NCBI RefSeq assembly: GCF_964355755.1
Contig: NC_092678.1
Location: 9,150,922-9,210,921, forward strand
Length of the DNA stretch: 60,000 nucleotides
Reading direction: 5' to 3'
DNA from: Antedon mediterranea
Lineage: Eukaryota; Echinodermata; Crinoidea; Comatulida; Antedonidae
Both the position numbers and the translations under genes were made by a program. The notes below the pieces were generated by a model, which was given only the letters and a program-made list of their open reading frames with translations, was not told where the DNA came from and ran no database searches. Numbering within the stretch: position 1 is the first letter of the stretch; each line of letters starts with the position of its first letter. Shown here one piece after another: positions 27,301-34,239 of the stretch.

Positions 27301-30300
27301 TATTAGTTATAAATTAGTATAAGTTAGTGATTCCAACAAAAAGGAGGACGAGTAAATAAACAATATCTATAATATAGTCATACTACGGTTACTTTGATTT
27401 GTTTTTATTGTTCAACTATGGTTTAAAAATATGTAACAGTATACTGTATAGCATTTGTCATTCATTTACCAGAGTTTTTTAAAATTGTTAAACAGTCATA
27501 GTTTTAGATTGTAATTATAATACTAAATATTAATAATGATCTTGGTGATGTTATTCATTACAATTATTATCACACAACAGTCACTCATATTTTGATATTA
27601 AGTAAGACAATATTTGCTTGTTATTAAAAATGTAAGTGATCTTCATGCAAAAATGTTTTACCAGCTATAGTTTAAATGTCAAAATAATGTGTTTTTTAAC
27701 ATGTTGTGTATTTCTGTTGTATTAGAGCAAACATAATTATATATATTGCGAGTAATTTGAGACTAACGCCTGTATTTTTAAACCGTACTTTAGTTGTAGT
27801 TCGACTTGAAAAAGTCGTAGTTCGAGATATTACTTCAAATTCGATTAAAAAACGAAGTAGTCAAAGTTTGCAGTTTGACTTAATGAAGTCGAGCGTTTAG
27901 TCGAGTTGCACACGTCTGGGTAACAAAGGCTATACATTGGCCAATGACAAGAGAGTATTTGAGGAGCAGACGAAATTTTGCGCATTGATATCACTTTCCA
28001 TTTTCTTACAACACTTTTTACCCATCAGGACTATATACATGAAAAGTAATTTTAAGCGTTAATTATTAGAACAAGATCAGTATTAATTTACCAGTGAAGT
28101 ACTTTTGATTAACAACAAACAAAATCTTCAAAATATATTCAGGAACCATGGCGGTACGGTAACTTTAATATTTTCTAGGCCTCCAACAAAGTATGATCGC
28201 GACGAACCACGCACTTCATAGCGTGACAAGAAAGCGCTAGGCCCCCTAAACATTCCATAGCGTGGTGAATTGCCGCATCTCCCATTGTCGCTATGGCATG
28301 ACGTAGTTCAAGTCGGACTTGCGCGAAGAAAATAATGTAATTTGTATACAGTTGTAAATAAAGATGATTTTAATTATTATAACTATACCAATGTATATTT
28401 AATTAAGCTAATATAAATATAGGTATTTCATTCTTCAATATCTGGCCAATATAACAACTCAATGACTGGTACGTTTTTTATAAACATCGTTTAAAAACCA
28501 TTTAGTCGACCATTTAGCCTGCCCCCTCCAGGACTAAAAAAATTGATCAAAATCCGTCTCGATTTAGTCGAGGTTGGCCTGATTTAGTCGGTGATTTAGT
28601 TGAAGTTCGGTTTATGAATTAAAATGACGTCATTTTTTTAGTTTTAGCTCGAACTACGACTAAAGTCCGGTTTAAGAATATGGGCGTAAAGCTATAACTT
28701 TCTGACTAGTGGTTGCTGAGAAGTGAGATATAATTGATATGGCCATTTTCTTGACCAATGGTCAAAAGTAAAGTTTCACGGTCATTTTTGGCAAAAGTTG
28801 TTCATTAAAGTGAATAGAAATATGTATCTTCTCAGTATTGTGACACCAACTACGACCATATCTGCCCAACAATTTCTCAGATATGAAAAGTGTGCTCTAA
28901 GCCAAAAATGTTTGTGCCGGCTATGTCAAAGGTCAAAATTAAGGGTTTATTGACAGTTTTATGATTTTTATTACATTAGAACAAATATGTATATACTTTG
29001 CGAGTAATTTGAGACCACAATTATCACTTTCTGACCAGTGGTTGATGAGTGAGATATTCATATGGCCAATTTCTTGACCAGTGGTCATAAAAGGTTTTTT
29101 TTTTCCACTTTTGACTTTTCTAAGTTTCCCATTAGAGTGAATAGAAATATGGGTCTTCTGAGTAGTTTGGCACAACAAATATTCCAATACACCTAGTAGT
29201 TACCAAGTTACGCACAGTTCTAACTTTGACCATATTGACCTTTTAACTGCTGTACTGACCAAGCATCCCAATTTTTTTTCGGCCAACAGCAAAAAATTGA
29301 TTTTTATTGTCTTGATATAAGGAAGCAAAAAAACATTGTTAACATAGTTTGCTAGAGGGTGCACGTAAACCCTTTCTGGCTCCCCAACTATTAGTATTAG
29401 TACGGTATCAATTCACAATAATGAAAGCCAAGACATTCCAGAAATGGAAAGTCAAATTCAGAAAACATCTTGGAATACGAGGAAGGCAAAGTCCTGATAT
29501 GGTGCGCTACGTGTAGAGAATTTGATGCATTAGGCAGAAAAACGGGAATGAACATAGGTTATAGCGCCGCCTATTTTGATTTAAAATGTAAATGGTTTAA
29601 CGTATCTGTGGTTAACCATCCTGAGTGAGGGTTGATTCATGGAAAAGTGAAGAAATTATGTAAACAAAGTAAAATCAAAGTTTCTTTCGGATCTGGACAG
29701 TTTCCGATTAATTATGTGTGTTTACATTGACATGCTTAGTTAAGCTCTGTCTACACTATCAAACTTTATGTGACAAAAAAATGTGATGTGCCCATATATG
29801 GACACGATGATGTCATATCACTACCATATTTGGGAATATCACTACCATATTTGGCCACATCACACTTTTTTTGTCAAAATAGTTTGATAGTGTAGACAGA
29901 GCTTTAGACAATGTTGTGTTTTGACCAAAACTTTATATACCGTGGTGGCGCTATTGCTCCCCAAAACCCTTCCCATTTAATTATGCATCGCTCACGCAAT
30001 TTGCGATAAACCGTATAGCGTCCATGGATTACAAACGTCTCACGTTTCTATCTTGGGCCGATATAAAATCTTTGTTACTCTACCTGTGCCCTAGAGTATA
30101 GGCCTAACTAGACCCCTACTAGGCCTAGGGGGCCTAGCCTCTATCTCTAGGCTAGTAGAAACTTGTTGGGCCCGACCGTCTCACACTTTGTTTGGACCCG
30201 ATCGTCGGTGGTCCCGATTGCTGTTCCCTATTATAAGAAAGAGGTTGATATTTAGTGAATTAATTACCTCAAATATATCTGGAATCTTGTGTATTTTAAG

Positions 30301-30342
30301 ATATCTACGAAGTTCGGGATCAACAACCTTCAAAGAAGCCAT
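6238..30342 (-). CDS. FBXL13: FBXL13/DRC6-like gene, 5' half (7 exons, 224 codons)
   Basis: Seven minus-strand exons (30342-30268, 24964-24843, 23073-22977, 20192-20148, 8143-8076, 6639-6485, 6347-6238) have AG acceptors, GT donors and matching phases, giving one open 224-residue reading. Residues 1-60 look like a small helical dimerisation (RIIa-like) domain; residues about 130-224 are Trp/Arg-rich helices (AWFKY, EKWVNWYRFR, FEAWHNVML). This order, starting MASL, resembles the N terminus of F-box/LRR protein 13 (DRC6) of the ciliary nexin-dynein regulatory complex. That identity is recognised from memory. The F-box and leucine-rich repeats are not in the window. Introns reach 12 kb and are full of transposons. 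Confidence 0.65.
6485..6639 (-). CDS. FBXL13: FBXL13-like exon 6
   Basis: The first G completes an Arg codon with exon 5. Fifty-one codons follow with AWFKYHMRKRQKR and EKWVNWYRFRMNR, two Trp-centred basic helices like the centrin/calmodulin-binding style repeats of axonemal proteins. Donor T|GTAAGA, phase 1. Confidence 0.8.
7254..7692. mobile_element. MITE with CAGTAGAACCT terminal inverted repeats (copy 1)
   Basis: Starts TA-CAGTAGAACCTGC and ends AGGTTCTACTG-TA: inverted termini flanked by TA, the target duplication of Tc1/mariner-pogo elements. Internal 'aaaatccaggttgatctt' and 'caatttaaggtcaccctgg'-type blocks are shared, inverted, with copy 2 at 17751-18255. About 435 bp with no transposase, so non-autonomous. 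Confidence 0.75.
7920..8045. repeat. Dispersed 'ttccgcaacc' repeat (copy A)
   Basis: 'cattccgcaacctttcttg..cgcaaccccatcatcctatttt..' matches the segment at 32455-32590 ('gttccgcaaccta..cgcgaccccatgatcctatttt'). Similar ends occur in hAT-type MITEs, but neither copy has clear paired termini here. Confidence 0.4.
8076..8143 (-). CDS. FBXL13: FBXL13-like exon 5
   Basis: Acceptor tttctctatag and a strong donor AG|GTAAGT. It encodes PAPEMYQRAYHAYNSKLI and four more residues, ending in phase 2. It begins the Trp/Arg-rich helical repeat region. The 12-kb intron upstream holds most of the transposons of this gene. Confidence 0.75.
8444..8705 (+). mobile_element. 5S rRNA-derived SINE (SINE3-like)
   Basis: Bases 8444-8547 follow a 5S rRNA: 'taccacgttgaaacac', 'gatcaccaaggttaagcaac' (box A/intermediate element), 'cggttagagcttggatggga' (box C) and 'ctgggaatatcggttgctgt'. 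The first ten or so 5S bases are missing, and the loop between 'gcaac' and 'cggttag' is altered. A 3' body of about 150 bp follows, ending in 'ttcattcatccatcattcag'. A 5S head joined to an unrelated tail is the architecture of SINE3. It could instead be a 5S pseudogene next to another repeat. Confidence 0.7.
9400..10976. mobile_element. TTAA-flanked non-autonomous DNA transposon
   Basis: Left end TTAA-AGGGGGGTTCCGGGTTT; right end AAACCCAGAATCCCCCT-TTAA. The termini are inverted repeats of about 22 bp and both are bordered by TTAA, the target site of piggyBac-type elements. The 1.57-kb interior has a 113-codon minus-strand frame (10069-9728) without a recognisable domain and no transposase motif. 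Confidence 0.7.
10977..11782. other. Intronic stretch, mostly featureless
   Basis: AT-rich intron sequence. A 96-codon plus-strand frame at 11499-11789 runs into the dispersed repeat at 11783 and shows no family, so it is not called. Nothing else recognised. Confidence 0.5.
11783..11945. repeat. Dispersed 'caatacatctttaa' repeat (copy A)
   Basis: Block 'gacaatacatctttaacc' to 'gggggcaatatatctttaat'. It matches 22605-22780 base for base over long runs ('aagtgattaac', 'tttttgg', 'caatacatctttaat'). The similar strings at its two ends are direct copies, so it may be an LTR-like or duplicated MITE remnant. Confidence 0.55.
11946..13213. other. Intronic stretch with a multicopy motif
   Basis: Mostly unremarkable AT-rich intron. 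Near 12911-12958 is a weak match to a roughly 40-bp motif (ggttacgctt..cagtattgtttgt) also found near 18790, 19690, 25262 and 33615. The 103-codon frame at 12695-13006 overlaps it and has no recognisable domain. Confidence 0.4.
13214..14097. mobile_element. Palindrome-ended transposon, TACCGTA family (copy 1)
   Basis: Inverted ends TAGGGCCCTGTTTCTGCTGC and, at the right, the complement of TAGGCCCCGTTTCTGCTGCC. Inside both ends are arrays of the self-complementary motif tataccgtata/atacggtata, more than ten in all. The right terminus (about 14025-14090) is itself a near-perfect hairpin of some 70 nt. Overlapping frames rich in IYGIF/YTVYF merely read these repeats. 884 bp, no transposase. Relatives at 50136-50873 and around 19230-19318. 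Confidence 0.75.
14431..14483. repeat. Perfect 24-bp hairpin, 5-nt loop
   Basis: Left arm 14431-14454 (attatgaatacatgcttagt + gaac) and right arm 14460-14483 are exact reverse complements with loop acctt. No T-run follows, so it is not an RNA polymerase III stop. Intronic. Confidence 0.95.
14484..15020. other. Intronic AT-rich stretch, nothing recognised
   Basis: No splice-bounded frames, repeats with paired ends or RNA genes seen. Confidence 0.5.
15021..15630. repeat. Dispersed marine-invertebrate repeat (cctccgccaagg type)
   Basis: Begins 'tacctccgccaaggatg' and ends 'ggtggaggtatgcactctc' + 'ggagtggctttctagtt'. Repeats with these two ends are familiar from many marine invertebrate genomes (recognised from memory). 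The short inverted cctccgcc/ggtggagg ends suggest a non-autonomous DNA element. The 81-codon frame inside is not a gene. Confidence 0.55.
15923..15982 (-). repeat. tRNA-like SINE head (Ser/Leu-like, no anticodon arm)
   Basis: The minus strand reads GAGTGATGGCCAAGCAGTTA (box A form TGGCnnAGnnG) and then GGGTTCGAGGCTCACTC (box B GGTTCGA). GAGTGA/TCACTC can pair as an acceptor stem. Only about 60 nt long, without an anticodon or variable arm, so it is not a working tRNA. Best explained as a SINE promoter head or tRNA pseudogene. Confidence 0.5.
15983..17200. other. Intronic stretch, little recognisable
   Basis: Contains a short local duplication 'aaaagatgtattcatcata' at about 16695-16735. The 83-codon frame at 16162-16413 has no splice context or domain. 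Nothing else supported. Confidence 0.45.
17200..17745 (+). pseudogene. LINE 3' fragment, post-RT C-terminal region
   Basis: A 151-codon frame from 17227 carries LYGAETWTLKKEDEHRLLTF, ARKRLHLLGHINRM and RYPKIVFG, the region after the RT palm in RTE/Ingi-like LINEs. Upstream RT is absent (5' truncation) and the end is frameshifted, but the 3' part 'tggaaagaagtcatggagcag' still follows. It is in the long intron of the FBXL13-like gene and abuts the MITE at 17751. Confidence 0.75.
17751..18255. mobile_element. MITE with CAGTAGAACCT-type ends (copy 2, inverted)
   Basis: Starts TACAGTAGAAGCTG and ends AGGTTCTACTGT. It is the reverse-complement relative of the element at 7254, about 65 bp longer, sharing 'gccatggct', 'gaccacctgc' and 'ttggggtcaattta' blocks. 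It inserted directly after the LINE tail ending near 17745. The right TA flank is lost (TG). Confidence 0.75.
18504..20040. mobile_element. hAT-like non-autonomous DNA transposon
   Basis: Left terminus CAGGCCCGTAGCCAGG; right terminus CCTTGACTACGGGCCTG. These inverted ends resemble widespread hAT-type ends (from memory). Inside, a longer inverted pair, 'aagcgtaaccaacagaaat' near 18822 and 'atttctgttggttacgctt' near 19684, brackets the centre. No transposase. Flanks are AT-rich and no clear 8-bp duplication is visible. A palindrome-family fragment lies within. Confidence 0.6.
18849..19318. mobile_element. Fragment of TACCGTA-palindrome transposon (copy 2, nested)
   Basis: The right part ends 'gcagcagaaacaggcccta' preceded by 'aaatacgg' and 'ccatatttt' motifs and by 'gaccaccca', like the subterminal region of the copies at 13214 and 50136. 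At the left, 'taccgtatataatac' pairs with 'gtatatacggt' as a hairpin, but the outer GGGCCTGTTTC end is missing. It lies inside the hAT-like element. Confidence 0.4.
20148..20192 (-). CDS. FBXL13: FBXL13-like exon 4 (45-nt microexon)
   Basis: Acceptor ttattattaag and donor GTAAGC bracket exactly 15 codons, DRELTDPEHLLDCLN, phase 0 at both ends. It could be skipped without breaking the frame. It sits just left of the hAT-like element's right end at 20040. Confidence 0.6.
20200..21340. other. Intronic stretch, nothing firm
   Basis: AT-rich intron of the FBXL13-like gene. Frames at 20342-20632 and 20889-21116 have no splice context or family resemblance. Confidence 0.45.
21340..21720. repeat. 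Duplicated repeat with 'gtttcgatcaattt..cctcagg' motif
   Basis: The block 'gaaactcaacagttcttttt' through 'aacatacgtggtgtacc' occurs at about 21485 and again at about 21663, 178 bp apart. Between and around are inverted strings 'aggagtgagaatg' / 'cattctcactcct'. The 'gtttcgatc..gtcctcagg' motif is of a kind seen at ends of Penelope-like elements; that assignment is tentative. Confidence 0.5.
22484..22500. repeat. (AAT)n microsatellite
   Basis: About 5-6 tandem aat triplets. Confidence 0.85.
22605..22780. repeat. Dispersed 'caatacatctttaa' repeat (copy B)
   Basis: Matches 11783-11945 in the same orientation, including 'aaccatttatttt', 'agtgattaac' and 'tgtttttggg..acaatacatc'. Confidence 0.55.
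22977..23073 (-). CDS. FBXL13: FBXL13-like exon 3
   Basis: Acceptor ttttgtgcag and donor GTATGT. The first base completes a Trp codon with exon 2, giving ALKWDYLIPD. It encodes 32 further residues with an acidic end (VIDDENLQ) and ends in phase 0. Confidence 0.7.
23300..23420 (+). repeat. Direct repeat, copy A (partner at 24000-24115)
   Basis: 'aaattttgataacattctta' + 'aacttggcagttattcat' and 'caattaatactgatcatttt' + 'cttccattactc' occur here and again about 700 bp downstream with a few differences. Frames across both copies are short and unassigned. Confidence 0.7.
24000..24115 (+). repeat. Direct repeat, copy B
   Basis: Second copy of the block at 23300-23420, lacking a few bases between 'attcatgaaaac' and 'aaaatgg'. 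Confidence 0.7.
24190..24842. other. Intronic stretch, nothing recognised
   Basis: Intron 2 of the FBXL13-like gene; no paired termini or RNA genes seen. Confidence 0.4.
24843..24964 (-). CDS. FBXL13: FBXL13-like exon 2
   Basis: Acceptor tttttgtgtag, 122 nt, donor GTAAAG, ending in phase 2. It encodes SVITSLAVQTPDDPYEF and a Lys-rich helix. The PDDP turn between two helices completes the RIIa-like dimerisation fold begun in exon 1. Confidence 0.7.
25346..29391. mobile_element. Large foldback (long terminal inverted repeat) element
   Basis: The left arm starts 'atagttggggagccagaaag' at 25346; the right arm ends with its complement at 29391. Arms of about 720-740 bp pair along their length (25346-26062 with 29391-28690 plus 27763-27725). 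Each arm holds two related subrepeats about 330 bp apart ('ctcagaagac/tatatttctattcact'). The right inner subrepeat is split by a 920-bp insertion at 27767-28686. The spacer, about 1.6 kb, shows no transposase. Located in intron 1 of the FBXL13-like gene. Confidence 0.8.
27767..28686. mobile_element. MITE with TAA target duplication, nested in the foldback arm
   Basis: Termini CGCCTGTATTTTTAAACCG and the complement of CGCCCATATTCTTAAACCGG form inverted repeats of about 40 bp. TAA is present at 27764-27766 and again at 28687-28689. Removing one TAA plus the element restores continuity with the left foldback arm. A 3-bp TAA duplication fits PIF/Harbinger-type elements. No transposase. Confidence 0.8.
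29421..29665 (+). pseudogene. Frameshifted zinc-finger-like fragment (TTF-type, transposon-related)
   Basis: The first frame reads TFQKWKVKFRKHLG. After a one-base shift comes EEGKVLIWCATCREF then a basic stretch and VVNHPE. The pattern of a Trp-rich lead, a CxxC pair and a late His resembles TTF-type/ZNF862-like fingers that accompany hAT-derived genes. It is a fragment with a frameshift and stop; family assignment is tentative. Confidence 0.4.
29743..29903. mobile_element. 161-bp palindromic MITE (AGCTCTGTCTACACTATC ends)
   Basis: Ends AGCTCTGTCTACACTATC and its complement, flanked on both sides by TTA (29740-29742 and 29904-29906). The whole element folds back, with 'ccatatttggg' direct repeats at the centre. 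A decayed relative is at 41379-41497. Confidence 0.85.
30268..30342 (-). CDS. FBXL13: FBXL13-like exon 1 (start codon)
   Basis: Twenty-five codons from ATG at 30342, reading MASLKVVDPELRRYL then KIHKIPDIFE, followed by the donor GTAATT in phase 0. The upstream flank is less AT-rich, with CG-containing strings and no TATA box, as expected of a housekeeping or ciliary promoter. No in-frame upstream ATG is needed. Confidence 0.7.
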
Positions 30343-31789
30343 GTTTTTGCTTACTTAAACTTTTTTATTGGTCGTCCGTCCGGCCGTTGATTGCTCGATT
30401 GTTGTTGTTTTGGAGTCGAGTTTGAGGTTGGTATTGGCAGCAACGTTCAACGACTGAGGGCGTATTTCTTCAATTACGTTTTGCACACTAAAATTCATTA
30501 AAAATGTAGAATGTCAAAGGCCTTTATTTATTGTTAGCCTATATATATAGGTGGTGTGGTATTTAGAATTATTTAAATGTCACACAATTTATTATTAATT
30601 GTTATTTTTATAAAAATTTTCATTAATATTATCATTACTATTATCATTTAATTTTATAGTAGTCATGACTACTAAAATTAACATAAAATAGGCATAGGCT
30701 AGGCCTATTGCTATTTTTTGTGTTGATTTTCATTACTTTTATTGAACTGGTGGAGGAGTTACCCGGAAATTTAGTATTGAAAATTTCGTATTAATTTGTG
30801 GCTGTGAGGTATTTATAGTGGAACATCTTGATGAGTCTCTCAACAGTAATTTGTGGTAGTTTGCGAACCGTTCTTAATAAGAAGAGATTTTTTTCACAGG
30901 CTTTGTTGCAAAATCTAGCAATACAATCAGTGCTTGTATGGAAAGAATGATTGTCCTCGAAGGATTAGAAACCATCAAAACTTAAAAATCAAGAAAACCT
31001 TAAAAATAATCAACGCATTAGTAAAATATTATTTTTACGAAATATGTTTCCGCAAATCGTAAAATTGCCGTAACTAAAATCATTGAACAAAAATATTACA
31101 ATATTTTTTGGCAAACTATGTCTTTAATGAGGCCTATACGTGATAAGAAGGAAAGGGCTTTTGGAAATATAATAATTCACTTCTCCATTACAAAGATACA
31201 CACATAAATAAAAATGATAGAAAATATGATTAGCCTAAATGATGCCGCAGCGCATAAAGATCCAGAGAATTTCAAATTAGGCCTAAATTAATTTAAAGGC
31301 GCGACGAAAAATGATATAGACCATCTTAAACGTACGTCACGGGGGTGAAATTTTGAAAAAATTTCAAAAGATTTTTCAAGGTTTGAGGGTGAATTATTGA
31401 CATTAGCTGAGCTTGCAAATATGCGCTAAAGAAAATGAAAAAAACAACAAATCGCCTGGAACTAAGACAGTTTTACGTCTGAATCTGGGTACGGGTGTTC
31501 TATACTTATTCGTTCTTTGAATTATGAAAACGGTAACCTTTCAGTCACTTACAAACATGGAGTGATCACTTTACTCTCAAAAAGGCGAATAAATCAAACG
31601 AATAATAATTAAAAAATTGACGTCTTACTATATCTCTACTAAAAATGTTGGTTAAAATATTAATCGGCTAAGCAGATAGACTAAAATGTGGCCTTCTAAA
31701 TATTATAAATGGAAACCAGGCCTTTATAAAAGGAAAAAAAATGTTCGTATTTTTGGATGTCCCCTATTTTGTTAACGTTAATGTACACT
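30343..31789. other. Upstream flank of the FBXL13-like gene; nothing else recognised
   Basis: The first roughly 130 bp left of the start codon in gene direction (30343-30470) are relatively GC-rich and should hold the promoter and 5' UTR; no TATA box. Further right is AT-rich sequence without splice-bounded frames or paired repeats. Confidence 0.4.
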
Positions 31790-32000
31790 GTTTGTTTTTT
31801 TTTTGTTTGCTATGGCAATGTCATTGCTTTACACTGTTACTTGCTTTAATACTTTGCTATGGCCATGCTAGTTAATGCCAGTTTTGCTATTTAGTTAGAG
31901 AAGATTTATGAAGTGTTTGTACTAAAGGAATACCACTGCTTTAGGTGTATACTGCTATAGCTGTTTTTGCCATTTCTGCTAGAAAAGCAACTTCTAATGC
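31790..32000. repeat. Degenerate 'ttgctat/tagtta' repeat, minor block
   Basis: Loose reiteration of ttgctat, gctagtt and actgctt strings, like the larger block at 32880-33290. Confidence 0.5.
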
Positions 32001-32188
32001 TAGTTTTTTTTTTCAATTTCTGCCATATACATTACAAAGAAGACAAAACAATTATAGACCTAAAAGGAGGCACGGAAAGACCAAAACAGGTGCTAAACAC
32101 CTATGCTAGTTGGTCAATCCAGAACTGAGCAAGGAAAAAAAAAGAAAAACGAAAAACACATTTTTAATATCAAAAATATTTAAAAAAC

Positions 32189-32222
32189 AAATATAGTGTT
32201 TGCTATAGCAAACACTATATTT
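32189..32222. repeat. Perfect 34-bp palindrome
   Basis: 'aaatatagtgtttgcta' followed directly by its reverse complement, no loop. Next to AT-rich sequence; no other terminus found. Confidence 0.95.
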
Positions 32223-32454
32223 ATTTGCACGCGACTAAAACATCACTCCATATGTATACCGCCAAGCCCTAACAATCCTTATATAAAATGGGGTGTACAG
32301 TATACCACCCTAAAAAATATATAACTCAAATTACCCTAAAAAACACTCAAGATGCAACCACCCTTAGATACAACCACCCTTAGCCTAAAACGCCTGATGT
32401 ACGTGTAAAGAAAAAACAGCATTAAAAATATCCATATATCTAATCATGTAAATC

Positions 32455-32590
32455 AGCGTTCCGCAACCTATTTTTTTCCGCGACCCCATGATCCTATTTT
32501 GTGAATTTTTGCAACCCAACACTTTTTTATTTAAAAAAAAATATTTTTACAGTTTGGTGGGACCTGTAACAAAGCGAATTATGATAAATG
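32455..32590. repeat. Dispersed 'ttccgcaacc' repeat (copy B)
   Basis: Same orientation and order of blocks as 7920-8045 ('gttccgcaacct', 'cgaccccatgatcctatttt', 'caacccaac'). Confidence 0.45.
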
Positions 32591-32879
32591 GCACCTTAAG
32601 TTGGCCGGAAATGACGATCGCAATTGGCCAGCTACTTTTTTCACACATTTGCGTTCAATGCTAACGTTAAGGGGTTCTTCCGAACCATAAAGATTTCCCC
32701 TGGCTAGGGCGTGAACAACATCGCTATGAGTGTAATTTGGGATGGACATGTTTATATTGTTCTTTCTATTATTCTAATGTTCATTGTAAAAGTTCCCACC
32801 GCCGGTACATCAAAGTTCGCAGTTTTCAGTGAAGTTACACACTCCTTTGCAAACTACAGAAAAACAGCGTTTCACCTCT

Positions 32880-33290
32880 AAGCAGGCAATATCTGTATAA
32901 TATATGGCTATTATAGCTAAATGCTATAGCTATTTGTTATGTTATAGATAAGTGACCTATTTGCTATTTAGTTAGGCCTATAGCTATGCTAGTTACTGCT
33001 AATTAGTTACAGCTATTTGCTATTTAGCTATAGCTAAATACTATTGAATTATTTGCTATGTACAGTAGTTATAAATGATGCTATTGAGTTAGTTATAGCT
33101 ATATGCTATTGAGTTAATGCTAAATATCATTGAGTGACGTATTTGCTATGTAGTTATAAGAACTATTATATGCTATTGAGTTACTTCTATATACTTGAGT
33201 TATATTAAGATATAATTATATGCTAAATCTATTGAGTTACTGCTTATTAGTTACTACTATTTAGTTTTAGCTTACATGCTAATTTTCATG
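32880..33290. repeat. Degenerate minisatellite (tagctatttgctatttagtta type)
   Basis: About 400 bp built from variants of 'atagctatttgctatttag' and 'tgctattgagttactg', with unit lengths varying around 15-50 bp. No coding potential. Confidence 0.7.
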
Positions 33291-34239
33291 CTTTAGCCAA
33301 TCCTGCCTTAATGTTCAAACCTTGACTTGTGTGATAATGGCTTTTATTATGTGGGTGTTACAGTTGATTTGGAAATAAGCAAAATGACTAAAATAAATGG
33401 TAAAAAGTGTACTGGTAAAATTAAGTCTACAATCAATATGCGGCCGCAGGTAATATTAGGCCTGTGTTTTGCGGTACCCAGATATATCATTTTGTGAACA
33501 TTTTTAATGCAAAAAATATTTTTCCATACGAATATCCATTAAGGTATTTTAATTAATGTATTTTTTAAAGTAATTTATCCGAAAATTATGCTCGCCTAGC
33601 AATATTATTTCTGTTAGTTACGTTTAGCTGCCCCATTGTTTGTATCATCGATCGAAGAGGTATACCGTACCGTGTCGCACAAGGCGTATTTATATGTATT
33701 TTAAAAACAAGAATGTTGATTTATAAATCATGATAACCAATACAAAACAAAAACAAAGCTTAAACATTTCTTTAACACTACCGTAATGGCAAGGAATAAT
33801 TATTAATTAATTAATATCTTATTTAAGATAGCCTTTACTTTAATTACTTCTGGCCTTATCAATAACATTGGGACACAATGAATGAATAATTAATTAACAA
33901 TGACTAGAAAATCAGCTATGATTATTCTCCTATCCTTGAATGATGTAACGTGACTGAAGATATAGGTTTCAGCATTTTTAATTTTCATGGTTTATAGATT
34001 ACACATCATAATAATATCACTGGTTTCAAATTATTTAAAATGATGTATTCCGATAATATAAGGCTTTAAATTTGACATTTGAGTCTTCTTGTTCGTCATA
34101 TGTGGTCACGTAGTAGTAATGCTTTAGCTGTAGTTTTTTAGTCAACTCTGACATTTGAGAATGTTAATTAAAATAACTGAACAAAAACACTGTTCGTTTT
34201 GCAAATGCCATCTTTTCGTATCTATCCGTATCTATTCAT

